Origin: Trichocoleus sp. FACHB-40
Lineage (GTDB): Bacteria > Cyanobacteriota > Cyanobacteriia > Cyanobacteriales > FACHB-T130
Assembly (NCBI RefSeq): GCF_014695915.1
Contig: NZ_JACJPF010000036.1
Coordinates: 62,001-126,000, forward strand
Direction: 5' to 3'
Length of the DNA: 64,000 nt
In this document: positions 8,449 to 17,460 of the stretch, in pieces
Numbering within the stretch: the stretch's first letter is position 1
How the letters are laid out: the number at the start of each line of letters is the position of its first letter
Notes under the pieces: generated by a model
The model's input: the letters and a program-made list of their open reading frames with translations, nothing else
Told to the model about the DNA's origin: nothing
Databases searched by the model: none
Translations under genes and position numbers: made by a program

Positions 8449-8804
8449 TACGAACCCAGTTTAAAGGCTTCAATGAACAAGCTGTAAGTCAGTCCAATTT
8501 TAAGAGCGTTCAAAATTTCTGATAGTAAACTGCGACGGGGATTACCAACAGCCGCCTGTCTTGTTTGCGGCTTCCCGCCATAAACATATCGGCTGACGAG
8601 TTCAGTGAAGAAAATCAAAATTCCCGCCGCAATTATATCTACCTCAGCGGTTTGTCCCGACGTGGTGGGAATAGCAGTTCCCAGAAAGACACCAAACAGC
8701 AGACTAATAGTAACCAGTGATATTCGCCGCCAAGGATTGCTCAGCCATTGTCCCAGCCGAGCGGCGATAACATCAACAAAATTGTTTAGACGAGTCCTTT
8801 GCAT
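8448..8804 (-). CDS. Ycf20-family (DUF565) membrane protein
   Basis: A 118-residue protein with hydrophobic helices around residues 30-50 (ISLVTISLLFGVFLGTAI) and 58-75 (IIAAGILIFFTELVSRY), and a further hydrophobic C-terminal segment. The phrases NPWRRISL and GTAI.TTSGQ match the Ycf20/DUF565 family of cyanobacteria and chloroplasts. In plants and algae Ycf20-like proteins have been linked to non-photochemical quenching; a role here is inference. It opens the chain with glycerate kinase and tilS (TAATG overlap). Confidence 0.82.
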   Translation of the reverse strand: MQRTRLNNFVDVIAARLGQWLSNPWRRISLVTISLLFGVFLGTAIPTTSGQTAEVDIIAAGILIFFTELVSRYVYGGKPQTRQAAVGNPRRSLLSEILNALKIGLTYSLFIEAFKLGS

Positions 8805-8985
8805 GATCGGGGCTGACGAGTGAAGTTGGCATTAGCAGACTTTGAGCAAATATTTCATGCTCAGATGTCGTGCGTTCTATAACCCTGCTTCAATAATATT
8901 AGGGTGGCGATGCTTCCAAGAGCAGCTTGTTGTTATGGAGAAAGTTATTGCTAGCCAGTGGTGCGGGGTAAAGCAGTTAAAAATT

Positions 8986-9582
8986 ATGAAAAAGCTTTTG
9001 AGCTTAAAAGTTTACCCTGGAGTTCTGATTGCTTTACTTTTAGGACTCTTTGTGTTGGGAACGCAGTTTAAGGTAGAAACTGAGTCAGCGTCGCCAGATG
9101 CCTCCTTTTTAAAGAAAACTAAGCCTTCGGTGTTGCTCAATTCTCAAGGCGTGGAAAAGCTGAAGACTTCTGGGTTGTCGAACTCTATCCGAGTTTCCCC
9201 ACCCACAGTCATTCCACCAGCCGTAGTCACGGATCTTCAAGGGGTTTTACGGGTGAGTAATCAAACCGATTACCCGGTTCGGCTGGCGTTCCTGGCGGCT
9301 ATGGCACCGACTAAATTTTCTTCTGTTCCAGGGCTGTCTTCACCTAGCAGCCGCCCCTATTCTGTGCAGCCTGCACACTGGGATTTTGCGCCTGGGGAAG
9401 GTGGCAGCCAAGGACTGATTGTATCGCTACCAAATGGTGATTTCCAGCTAAAAAAGGGGGATATTCTGGTGGCATTTGCCCAGGATGGCTCCCGCCAATA
9501 CTGGGGGCCTTATGTTGTGGGCGAGACACCTTTGCCTGTGTGGAATAGTCAGGTGTCGGAATGGCAGCTGGTTTTACAATGA
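8986..9582 (+). CDS. Membrane-anchored protein of unknown function
   Basis: I chose the ATG at 8986, which starts directly with a Lys-rich stretch and an N-terminal membrane helix (KKLLSLKVYPGVLIALLLGL); the frame is open further upstream but that part is unlike protein. The 198-residue product has one N-terminal membrane anchor, a Ser/Pro-rich linker, and an exported domain from about residue 85 (VLRVSNQTDYPVRLAFLA, WDFAPGEGGSQGLIVSLPNG, GDILVAFAQDGSRQYWGPYV). I do not recognise a named family; its beta-rich look suggests a small extracytoplasmic domain. It stands alone, divergent from the ycf20 chain. Confidence 0.75.
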   Translation: MKKLLSLKVYPGVLIALLLGLFVLGTQFKVETESASPDASFLKKTKPSVLLNSQGVEKLKTSGLSNSIRVSPPTVIPPAVVTDLQGVLRVSNQTDYPVRLAFLAAMAPTKFSSVPGLSSPSSRPYSVQPAHWDFAPGEGGSQGLIVSLPNGDFQLKKGDILVAFAQDGSRQYWGPYVVGETPLPVWNSQVSEWQLVLQ

Positions 9583-9817
9583 GAATTTTATCGGTTGTTG
9601 GTTGGAACCGGACAATATTTCAAATTGACAATTTGACAAACTTTCTCTGAATAATAACCGGGAACTCCCGTGTACTGGCAGAGTCAGGAAATGCAACTGG
9701 GACAAGCGAGAGTATTAGCCCCTGCAACTGAGCATGAGCGTCGCATTTCCAGATAGATTAAGGTCTGGGAAGATGCTCTTTGGGGTTGCCCATTACTGAG
9801 GGACTGTTCGGGATTTC
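9583..9817. other. Intergenic gap with a possible gene-end remnant
   Basis: The plus strand at about 9655-9756 reads PGTPVYWQSQEMQLGQARVL and ends in a TAG at 9754-9756, resembling the C-terminal tail of a lost gene. No start or ribosome site is visible and the call is weak. Confidence 0.2.
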
Positions 9818-11734
9818 ATGAAATTTAGGGTAGATCAAGCGCTTAGACGTGGGTGGAAATATTGGGATAAGCATCCAGGCGTTGCTTGGACGCTATCGAT
9901 TCTGTGGGTGCTAGGGGTTTGCTGGCTGGCTTTTGTGTGGAATGTAGGCAGTATCGGTCTTATCGATGAGACGGAGCCGCTGTTTGCGGAAGCTGCCCGC
10001 CAGATGACGGTGACGGGAGATTGGATCACGCCGTTTTTTAATGGTGAGACGCGCTTTGATAAGCCGCCGTTAGTGTATTGGCTGATGGCGATCGCTTATA
10101 AATCGGTTGGCGTGAATGAATGGGCGGTGCGGCTGCCTTCTGCTTTGAGTGCGATCGCTGTGACTGGGTTAGCCTTTTACACGTTGCGTTACTTTGGGGC
10201 TACTTCTGGTGCTGTGGCGACGGGGCAATCTAGCGTTGGCAAACGTACACCTCCCCAGTTGTGGCTATCGGCACTGCTGGGTGCAGCTTTGATCGCCCTG
10301 AATCCTGAAATGATCGTCTGGGGACGAACTGGCGTTTCTGATATGCTGCTGACTGGCTGCATGGGTTGTGCAATCCTATCCTTTTTTCTTGGTTATGCTC
10401 AGCCGTCTCGCCCAGCAATTCAGTCACGTTGGTATCTGGCGTTTTATGTGCTGGTTGCTTTGGCTATTCTTGCCAAAGGGCCGGTGGGAATTGTGTTGCC
10501 AGTGCTAATTATTGGGACTTTTCTACTTTATCTAGGCAATTTCTGGCAAGTTTTACGGGAGATGCGCCCGATTAGGGGCTTGGCAATTGTCCTGGCTCTA
10601 GCAGTGCCTTGGTATGTTTTGGTAATTTGGCGCAATGGGGAAGCCTACATAGATAAGTTTTTTGGCTATCACAATTTTGAACGCTTCACGGGCGTTGTGA
10701 ATGACCATTGGGCCCCTTGGTATTTTTATTTTCTGGTGGTGCTGCTTGGTTTTGCGCCTTGGTCGATTTATTTGCCGATAGCGATCGCGCGACTGCGCTT
10801 TTGGAAACGCGATCGCTGGCGTCAACAACCGCGTTCTGCTCAATTGGGTCTGTTTGCCCTGTTTTGGTTTGCTGGTATCTTTGGCTTCTTCACCGTTGCA
10901 GTAACTAAACTTCCCAGCTATGTGCTGCCCCTGATGCCAGCAGCGGGGATTTTGGTAGCGCTTTTGTTCAGCGAACAGATGACTTTTGTTAGTCGTCCCT
11001 TGTCTGTGGTCACAGAAGATTCGTCAAGCTTGAACGCTCAAACGTTGGATTCTAACAACCTTCTCATCCAACCTTCCCATCCAACCTCAAAGAACAAAGG
11101 ACTCTTCTGGAGTGGCATTGTCAACGTAGTATTTTTGGCGGTGCTTGCTGGTGGTATTTTATACAGCCCAAATTTTCTGGGATACGATCCGGCTGTGCCA
11201 GATTTGCAGCAACTGGTGCAAAATTCCGGTTTGCCAGTGCGGGGATTTATCATCTGGGGAGCTGCTGCTGTTTCAGCCGCAGTGCTGTTGTGGCGACGCT
11301 CGTGGCGTTGGCTTTGGAGTCCCAATCTGATTGGGTTTATGGCTTTTATAATCTTTGTGTTGACACCCGCCTACTTCATGATGGATAACGCGCGTCAGTT
11401 GCCGTTGCGGGAATTAAGCGCGATCGCGGCTCAAGTTGAGCGGCCTGGGGAACCGATGGTTATGATTGGCTTCAAAAAGCCTAGCGTAGTATTTTACACC
11501 CAGCGTCCGGTAAATTACTTTGCCAAAGCTAGCTCAGCAATGGAATACATTGAAGCGATCTCAGCCACTGAAGCTAAGCCACCTTCGGTACTCATTCTTA
11601 CCGAGCCTAAATATTTGCAGCAAACAAAGCTTGCGCCTCATCAATACCAAACTCTAGGTAAAGTTGGTGCTTATCAGCTCATCCGAATCTCGAAACAAAT
11701 GGTTGCTTGGAGCGAGCCGCCTCGCTCCAATTAA
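9818..11734 (+). CDS. GT39-type (ArnT/PMT-like) membrane glycosyltransferase
   Basis: A 638-residue polytopic membrane protein with about 11-12 hydrophobic segments. After the first membrane helix comes the diagnostic acidic loop IDETEPLFAEAARQM (Asp near residue 50) and GDWITPFFNGETRFDKPPLVYWL, the signature of the ArnT/PMT (GT39, GT-C fold) enzymes that move a sugar from a polyprenyl-phosphate donor onto lipid or protein on the periplasmic side. A soluble C-terminal domain (from about residue 530) contains PGEPMVMIGFKKPSVVFYTQ. The acceptor is unknown. It ends shortly before a convergent coiled-coil gene. Confidence 0.85.
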   Translation: MKFRVDQALRRGWKYWDKHPGVAWTLSILWVLGVCWLAFVWNVGSIGLIDETEPLFAEAARQMTVTGDWITPFFNGETRFDKPPLVYWLMAIAYKSVGVNEWAVRLPSALSAIAVTGLAFYTLRYFGATSGAVATGQSSVGKRTPPQLWLSALLGAALIALNPEMIVWGRTGVSDMLLTGCMGCAILSFFLGYAQPSRPAIQSRWYLAFYVLVALAILAKGPVGIVLPVLIIGTFLLYLGNFWQVLREMRPIRGLAIVLALAVPWYVLVIWRNGEAYIDKFFGYHNFERFTGVVNDHWAPWYFYFLVVLLGFAPWSIYLPIAIARLRFWKRDRWRQQPRSAQLGLFALFWFAGIFGFFTVAVTKLPSYVLPLMPAAGILVALLFSEQMTFVSRPLSVVTEDSSSLNAQTLDSNNLLIQPSHPTSKNKGLFWSGIVNVVFLAVLAGGILYSPNFLGYDPAVPDLQQLVQNSGLPVRGFIIWGAAAVSAAVLLWRRSWRWLWSPNLIGFMAFIIFVLTPAYFMMDNARQLPLRELSAIAAQVERPGEPMVMIGFKKPSVVFYTQRPVNYFAKASSAMEYIEAISATEAKPPSVLILTEPKYLQQTKLAPHQYQTLGKVGAYQLIRISKQMVAWSEPPRSN

Positions 11735-11802
11735 TCAAAGGCTCTGGCTCCCCTCCACGAACAGCGGGGAGGGGTTCTATCCGTAATTAACCAGATTTGA
11801 TA

Positions 11803-12879
11803 TCACTTGGTTTTCTGTAAGGTTTTTGCCTGCTCCAGAGTAATTTCTTTCAATGACTGGAAAGAACTGGCATTTGAGGCACCTTCAATTGCTTTAACAG
11901 CCAAATCTTGAACCTGTTTGAGGGCAAAGTCGAGTTGTTTAGAGAGGCTTTGAATTCGTGCTTCTTGATTGCGAATAGTATCCTCTAAGGATTGAATCTT
12001 TTGTTCGTGCAAACGCTTTTGCACTTCCACATCCTTAGCATACAAATCTGCCTTAATCTTAGCTTGGTGATGAGCAATTCCTTTGCCTTCTTCCTTGGCT
12101 TTTTTGATAGCGGCTTCCAATTCTTTCGGAAAGGCTTCTACCTTGGCTTTAGCTTCGTCATATTGTTTTTCTCGTTCAGCGATCGCTTTCTCTCTCTCAG
12201 CCCACTGTTTATCTTTTTCTTGCTGGAACTCTTCTATTTCCTTATACAATCCTTTCTTGTTTTGGTCGTACTCATCTTGATTGAGTTTGCGTTGCAGTTC
12301 TAGCTCATATTTATATTCTTTTGCATCTCGCTGTCGAGTTTTATTCAGCGTCTCATTTCGTTCTTTAACTAAGCGTTTACGTTCTTCTTGCTCTTTGAAC
12401 CAAGCGTTTTTTTCCTCCAGCGTTTGTTGTTCCAAAGTTTCACGACTTTGGCTTAGTTCCTCGCCAAAGTTCTTCGCACTTTCCTCATACTGTTGGATGA
12501 GCGTATCCAACATTCCTTCTTCAATCTCTAGAGAGTGCAGCTCTTGTAACTGTGTAACCTCTGTTTCTACATTACTTCTAAATTCTTGTAATTTAGAAGC
12601 TTCTAATGTGAGTTTTTCTGACAATTCACTGACAGCGCCACCAAAGCCTAATTGCAGCTTCGCGAGACTTTCAATCACGTTACCCATTTTTTCTTGAGCC
12701 GCAGCACCCTGATTCATAGCTGTCCAAGATTCTAATGGTTGTTTATCTTTAATCGCCGGTGGTTTAGCTTGATTCAGTTGCTTAAGTTGTGACTCTATGG
12801 CTGCTTTTTCCTTGTTTAATTCCTCATACGCCGCTAAGATTTCAGCCTTGGTATTTTTATCGCTAGGTTTTCTCGCCAT
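11803..12879 (-). CDS. Coiled-coil-rich protein, paralogue of its upstream neighbour
   Basis: The start is set at ATG 12879 (ARKPSDKNTKAEIL) because GGAG lies 9-11 nt upstream; the longer frame includes repeat-derived residues. The 358-residue product is almost wholly coiled coil: an N-terminal helix (AEILAAYEELNKEKAAIESQ), a short amphipathic block (VIESLAKLQLGFGGAVSELS), and a long charged Glu/Lys/Gln region to LAVKAIEGAS. It aligns along its whole length with the next gene upstream (12932-13936), sharing patterns such as FPKELE.A.KKA.EE and KIQSLE.TI. No enzymatic motif is seen. Coiled-coil-rich proteins of this kind can form intermediate-filament-like structures in cyanobacteria, but that is inference. 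Confidence 0.8.
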   Translation of the reverse strand: MARKPSDKNTKAEILAAYEELNKEKAAIESQLKQLNQAKPPAIKDKQPLESWTAMNQGAAAQEKMGNVIESLAKLQLGFGGAVSELSEKLTLEASKLQEFRSNVETEVTQLQELHSLEIEEGMLDTLIQQYEESAKNFGEELSQSRETLEQQTLEEKNAWFKEQEERKRLVKERNETLNKTRQRDAKEYKYELELQRKLNQDEYDQNKKGLYKEIEEFQQEKDKQWAEREKAIAEREKQYDEAKAKVEAFPKELEAAIKKAKEEGKGIAHHQAKIKADLYAKDVEVQKRLHEQKIQSLEDTIRNQEARIQSLSKQLDFALKQVQDLAVKAIEGASNASSFQSLKEITLEQAKTLQKTK

Positions 12880-12931
12880 TGCTAATCTCCTAATTTTTTT
12901 TTCCCAGTCCCCAATCCCCAATCCCTAACCC

Positions 12932-13936
12932 TTAATTTTCCCTTTTAGTTGTCAGCTTAGCAGAGGAACTTTCAAAAGCTCTCATGGCGATATCTTGTGC
13001 TTGCTTAGACGCGGCTTGGAGTTGGGCGGTAATTTCTGTTATCTGTTCCATTTGTCTTTGAATTGTCTGTTCCAAAGATTGAATTTTAAATTCATTACTC
13101 TGTTTAGTCGCTTCCCACTCTTTCTCAGACAAATCAGCTTGCACCTTAGCGTCTTGGTGAACGTCTTTAATGGCTTCTTCTCTGGCTTTTTTAACAGCGT
13201 CCTCCAATTCTTTAGGGAATCCGTCTATTTTCTTTTGATGCTCTTGAAACTCTGCTTGACGCGCTATTAGATTATTTTCTCGTTCTAACCATTGTTTTTC
13301 TTTTTCTTTCTCAGACGCTTGCAATTCCCGTTCTAGGTTTCGCTTTATTTCTTCGTACTCATCTGTTTCCAGCTTTCGAGTACGTTCTAATTCGTATTGA
13401 TAATCTTCAGTTTCCCGCTGGCGTTCTGCGGTTAATAAGGCATTTTGTTCTTGGAGTGCAATTTCGTATTCTTCTTGCTCTTTTTGCCAAGATTTGCGGA
13501 TTATAGTTTGTTGTTTTTCCAGCGCTTCCCGTTCAATTGCAGTTGTTTGTTCTAGCGCTTTCAAGTTTTCTTGGTGTTCTTGAGTTAAGATGTGCAGCGC
13601 ATCTGCTACTATTCTGATCTCTTGAAGTTCTTGCAAGTGTTGGGTTTCAATTTCTATCGCCCGTTTTAGTTCGTTTAACTTTGATGTCTCTCCTGTTAAT
13701 TTTGTGGAGAGTCCGGTGACGATGCTGCCAAATTCTAATTGCAGGTCGGCTAGACCTTTGACAATACTATCGACGGTATAGGTAGAAGCAGCTTGGAGAA
13801 TTTCTTTGTTTTTTTCTTTTTCTGCTTCCTGTTCTTTTGTGGCTATTTTTGACTCGATTTTTTTCTTTTCTGTTAGAAGCTGCTTGAAGGCTTCAAGAAT
13901 TTTTTCTTTGCTGTCTCTTGAGGCTATTTTATTCAT
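12932..13936 (-). CDS. Coiled-coil-rich protein, paralogue of its downstream neighbour
   Basis: The ATG at 13936 has GGAG 9 nt upstream and starts NKIASRDSKEKILEAFKQLL, matching the paralogue's N-terminus; an upstream extension of 20 codons is possible but unsupported. The 334-residue product repeats the plan of its neighbour: N-terminal helix, amphipathic block (SIVKGLADLQLEFGSIVTGL), then continuous coiled coil with GFPKELEDAVKKAREE and FKIQSLEQTIQRQ. The two genes are 52 bases apart on the same strand and surely co-transcribed. Tandem duplication followed by divergence suggests a hetero-oligomer. Function unknown. Confidence 0.8.
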   Translation of the reverse strand: MNKIASRDSKEKILEAFKQLLTEKKKIESKIATKEQEAEKEKNKEILQAASTYTVDSIVKGLADLQLEFGSIVTGLSTKLTGETSKLNELKRAIEIETQHLQELQEIRIVADALHILTQEHQENLKALEQTTAIEREALEKQQTIIRKSWQKEQEEYEIALQEQNALLTAERQRETEDYQYELERTRKLETDEYEEIKRNLERELQASEKEKEKQWLERENNLIARQAEFQEHQKKIDGFPKELEDAVKKAREEAIKDVHQDAKVQADLSEKEWEATKQSNEFKIQSLEQTIQRQMEQITEITAQLQAASKQAQDIAMRAFESSSAKLTTKREN

Positions 13937-14131
13937 GCTTTTTTCTCCATAACAAAGTTGCTCTGTTGCAGGTGTTCCTACAGCAGAGTGCAGCAATCTG
14001 TCCGGGAACGCTGTCCTCTAATAGAACATTTGTTCTAGTGCAATATACTCAAGGATTAGCAATAATGTCAAGGAAAGAAATACGTAGAAGATGTGTATAA
14101 AATTGCTTAGAGTTAAAAATCAAAGACCTGC

Positions 14132-14207
14132 GTAGGTTGGGTTGAGGTACGAAACCCAACTAATGCCTATGTGTGTTGGGTTTCGCTGTCGCACGGGCCC
14201 AACCTAC
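14132..14207. repeat. Nested inverted repeat (GTAGGTTGGG family)
   Basis: GTAGGTTGGG at 14132-14141 is matched by CCCAACCTAC at 14198-14207, and inside it CGAAACCCAAC (14150-14160) pairs with GTTGGGTTTCG (14174-14184). A partial relative (GTTGGGTTTCGCTATTGCA) lies at 22240-22258 near the tRNA-Arg gene. This looks like a dispersed small palindromic repeat between divergent-oriented gene blocks. Confidence 0.7.
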
Positions 14208-14238
14208 AACTACTGGGAGGGAACGAGGGGAGAGCGGG

Positions 14239-17200
14239 TTAGAAGCTTGTTTGGGCGAGGGAGGCGTGAATGTGGTCTAGCACTTCTGCCATTGACAAGG
14301 GAGGTACTGAGAGAATTTTAGTAGCGATCGCTCTCAAGGCTGCCTCAAACTTAATGGTTGCTTCATCCAAATTTCTCCCATCCCAGCGGTGATCCAGTAC
14401 CAAAATGGGCGGTAGAGCAGGCATCTGCTTTAAGGAGGTCAAAGCTTCCACCAGTGCTGGATAAGGCTTGATGTCCGCCAGATCGATGAGCAGTAAGTCT
14501 ACGTTTTGGTGTTGCAGTTGACGGCATACTTCCGCCCAAGAACGCGAGAGTAAACTTTTAAACCCTGCGCTTTCCAGATAGTGCAGCAGAGGGGAACCAT
14601 TTGAGCTGCTAATTTGGGGGCTAGCCACAAATTGGGGGTCAAATGCTTCGCCTGTACGGTCGTAGGGAGAAGTATTTGCGCCTGCATCTATTCTCGATTC
14701 CCCAATTTCTTCGGTGGGGGAGAACACATCGGTGAGACTTCGGGCATCCACAACTAAAATATTTGATTGGCAGCTGATGCCAGCAGCAACTTGAATCACC
14801 TGCAATAAGGCATCCATATTCTCATGGCGATCTGATGCTAAACACGGAAATACGGAAAGACCAGTAACTTGATTTGCCGCTTGAGTAGTCTGGCGGTCTA
14901 AGGTTATTAAGGGTAAAGAGGCAAGATCAGTTAACGAAAGCTCCTTTAAGTAAGCCAGAGGGTCTTCTAAACCAGCACCATCGAGGATGACGACATTCGG
15001 GTGCCAAACACGCACCAAAAGTTCTGCCTGCTCTATATCGTCGGCTTCGAGAACCCGGTGCTTTGGCGACAGCCCCAGTGCTGTAGGTGAGAATTCTATT
15101 GCTGCTTGCTCCTCAAAGGTAAGATGCAAAATCGTCAGACTGGGGGTAGGAGTTTCAGGTGCTTTTAAGCTAATCAGGCTGTGTCGTAATGCTTCTGTCT
15201 GTACTGGCAGGGTTAAAAAGCCATCTGCGCGGTTGGCGGATGCTTGCTCCTTTTCTCCTTGGCTTGCTGTCACGAGGACTGGGATGTGACGGGTTTGTTC
15301 ATCTGATTTGAGCAGAGTCAAAACGTCCCAGCCGGAAAGCAGGGGTAGTAAGGGATTGAGCAGTAAGGCTTGTGGCTGCAACTGCCGTGCTTTTTCGATT
15401 GCTTCTGTACCGGAACGAGCGATCGCGTATCGATAGCCCAAACCTGTCAGTTGCTGGGTTAAATCTTCGATGTACTGGGGTACAGCTTCGACAATTAAGA
15501 TTAACCGATTGCTAAATTTGGGATTTTGGGCTTTGGATTTTTGTTTATTAGAAATTGGGGGTTGGGAATAATCTTGCTCAGTCCCCAGCTTTTTAGAATT
15601 GGGTGGTGGAACAGGAGGTAGTAGCAGAGTAAATTGACTTCCCTGACCAACTTTGGAGATAAACGAAATATCTCCGCCGTGCAGGTGAGCAAGGCGTTGG
15701 GTTAAAGCAAGTCCCAAACCTGTACCATCAAATCTGCGGGTGAGGGTATCTTCCAACTGTTGAAATTTCTGAAAGATTAAATGCTGTTTTGCTTCAGGGA
15801 TGCCAATGCCAGTATCCCAGATAGTAAAAGCAATCCAGCCTTCCCAACAAGCTACTTTCAGACCGATTGCGCCTCCAGACTCAGTAAATTTGAGGGCGTT
15901 GGAAAGCAGGTGAGTTAGCATCTGGCGCAGGCGCAATTCGTCTGCCACCATTGTTTCTAATTCGGGTTCTATGCAGAGTGTGAAGCTGATTTCTTCTTGT
16001 TGAAGATCAGTTTCCAATGGTTCTTTACCTGGCTGGAGTTGTCGCGCTTGAGTAATGGCGCGATCGCATACTGTGGGAATATGCACTGGCTCTGGTGTCA
16101 GTTCCAGCTGGCCTGTCTCCATCCGGGTCAAATCTAAAATATCGTTGACTACCGTCATCAACTGTCGCCCACTCTGATGAATCAGTCGTGCATAACGTGC
16201 CTGACGTTCATTCAGCTGCCCGATTAACTGATCTTTCAGCAAGCTGGCTAAACCCAGTACGCTCGTCAGGGGGGTTTTGAGTTCGTGGCTGATACAGGCT
16301 AAAAACTCATCCTTCATCCGGTTGAGTTGGACTAAATCGGCATTTTTAGCTGCTAATTCCTTGGCGAAGATGTGCTGCTCTGTTACGTCGGTTGCCATCA
16401 TCAGCGAGAGGTCAGGGCTGAGCGAATGCAGGGGCGTTGTAGTGTTGTAGTGTTGTAGGTTTTCCCACTCGGATACCCGGATGCTCTTCTCCTCTACGTT
16501 AGTGCTGTTTTGACGCAGGGGAATTGTGACAAATTGCCAGAGGCGATCGCCTATCTTTTTTGTAGTTGGATTTTGCGTCACCACCTCCCAAGAAGTTGTT
16601 TCCCTAGAGGCAATGGTTGCTTCTGTCGCTGACATTTGATGGTGATTTGTCTGGTCGGCACCTTCCCACCAATTTACAAATTCTCCTGCGGTGCCGCTAG
16701 AACTTACGCCCACTAACTCCTGTTGCCACAAGGAATCTATTAAGACAGGTGCTTCAGGCTCTTCTAGGTGAGGGTCAAGACTTTCTCCTATCTGCTGTCT
16801 CCAGGTCAGATTTTGGGCGATAATTTGCCCAGTTATCGTTTGCAACCTCAAGGGCAAAGGCAGTTGTTCCAAGAGTTGAACTAGGGACTCTTTGGTACAG
16901 CCAGTAGGGGAAGTAGATTCCAATTCCCCTGCGTTCCAATTCTCCTGAGTTCCTTTGTTCTTGGGTTCCTGGGTTCCTCGGCTCCTTTGCTCCATTTCCC
17001 CTGGAATTTCTTCTATAGTTGCCAGAAATTTCACCAGACGTTGGCTATCCAACAAACCCAAGAATTTATCTGAGGGATCGACTACAGCCCAGTTTGGGAG
17101 ATGTGTTTGGGAATTAGAAGAACGCAAATACAGCCAGAACTGGCTTAAAGAAATCCAAGCAGGCAAGGTTGCCACTTTTTCAATCAGCGGCAAATCCAGC

Positions 17201-17460
17201 TCGCACAGGGGTTGCTGCAAATCGATTGCTACCCCCGCAATTAGGTAATCTTGCTTCTTAAACTGGTTTTTTACGATCAGATGAGGCATAATTGCCCGGA
17301 GGTTTACTACTCCTAGCGGGTGTTGTTGTTCGCTCACCACCACCACGCGATCGCAACCGCCAGAGCGAAAAATCTCTAAAAGAGATGCGAAGGCAGCTGT
17401 TTGTTCGCAAACAGGAACTCGTTCAATAAATTCCTTTAGACTGGGATTGGTAATGAACAT
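14239..17460 (-). CDS. Hybrid sensor histidine kinase with degenerate receiver-like modules, next to kaiABC
   Basis: A 1073-residue multidomain protein. Residues 1-~150 resemble a CBS-type sensor pair (VVVVSEQQHPLGVVNLRAIM; WAVVDPSDKFLGLLDSQRLV). A PAS-like region spans ~195-365. HisKA has the phospho-acceptor His392 in CISHELKTPLTS, and the ATPase domain has the N box NALKF, G1 DTGIGIP and G2 GTGLGLAL. Three receiver-like modules follow (~653-765, ~775-895, ~905-1060). In the first, the phosphoacceptor position reads LLLNPLLP (Asn instead of Asp), a pseudo-receiver; the second has VVILDGAG and the third LLLIDLAD. A heptamer-repeat fragment lies in the linker at ~625-640. It is divergent from kaiA over 328 bases, suggesting a clock-linked input or output kinase (inference). 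Confidence 0.85.
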   Translation of the reverse strand: MFITNPSLKEFIERVPVCEQTAAFASLLEIFRSGGCDRVVVVSEQQHPLGVVNLRAIMPHLIVKNQFKKQDYLIAGVAIDLQQPLCELDLPLIEKVATLPAWISLSQFWLYLRSSNSQTHLPNWAVVDPSDKFLGLLDSQRLVKFLATIEEIPGEMEQRSRGTQEPKNKGTQENWNAGELESTSPTGCTKESLVQLLEQLPLPLRLQTITGQIIAQNLTWRQQIGESLDPHLEEPEAPVLIDSLWQQELVGVSSSGTAGEFVNWWEGADQTNHHQMSATEATIASRETTSWEVVTQNPTTKKIGDRLWQFVTIPLRQNSTNVEEKSIRVSEWENLQHYNTTTPLHSLSPDLSLMMATDVTEQHIFAKELAAKNADLVQLNRMKDEFLACISHELKTPLTSVLGLASLLKDQLIGQLNERQARYARLIHQSGRQLMTVVNDILDLTRMETGQLELTPEPVHIPTVCDRAITQARQLQPGKEPLETDLQQEEISFTLCIEPELETMVADELRLRQMLTHLLSNALKFTESGGAIGLKVACWEGWIAFTIWDTGIGIPEAKQHLIFQKFQQLEDTLTRRFDGTGLGLALTQRLAHLHGGDISFISKVGQGSQFTLLLPPVPPPNSKKLGTEQDYSQPPISNKQKSKAQNPKFSNRLILIVEAVPQYIEDLTQQLTGLGYRYAIARSGTEAIEKARQLQPQALLLNPLLPLLSGWDVLTLLKSDEQTRHIPVLVTASQGEKEQASANRADGFLTLPVQTEALRHSLISLKAPETPTPSLTILHLTFEEQAAIEFSPTALGLSPKHRVLEADDIEQAELLVRVWHPNVVILDGAGLEDPLAYLKELSLTDLASLPLITLDRQTTQAANQVTGLSVFPCLASDRHENMDALLQVIQVAAGISCQSNILVVDARSLTDVFSPTEEIGESRIDAGANTSPYDRTGEAFDPQFVASPQISSSNGSPLLHYLESAGFKSLLSRSWAEVCRQLQHQNVDLLLIDLADIKPYPALVEALTSLKQMPALPPILVLDHRWDGRNLDEATIKFEAALRAIATKILSVPPLSMAEVLDHIHASLAQTSF
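15553..15589. repeat. Short bipartite heptamer element inside the hybrid kinase gene (copy B)
   Basis: The stretch ATTGGGGGTTGGGAATAATC, then TTGCTCAGTCCCCAGC, has the same order as the larger elements: G-rich heptamer, AATCTTGC core, CCCCAG half. It is translated in the linker between the ATPase and first receiver-like domain. Confidence 0.6.

Noticed and set aside
12281-12697. Serine-rich plus-strand frame opposite the coiled-coil gene
   Set aside because: Antisense shadow of Glu/Lys codons; no start signal.
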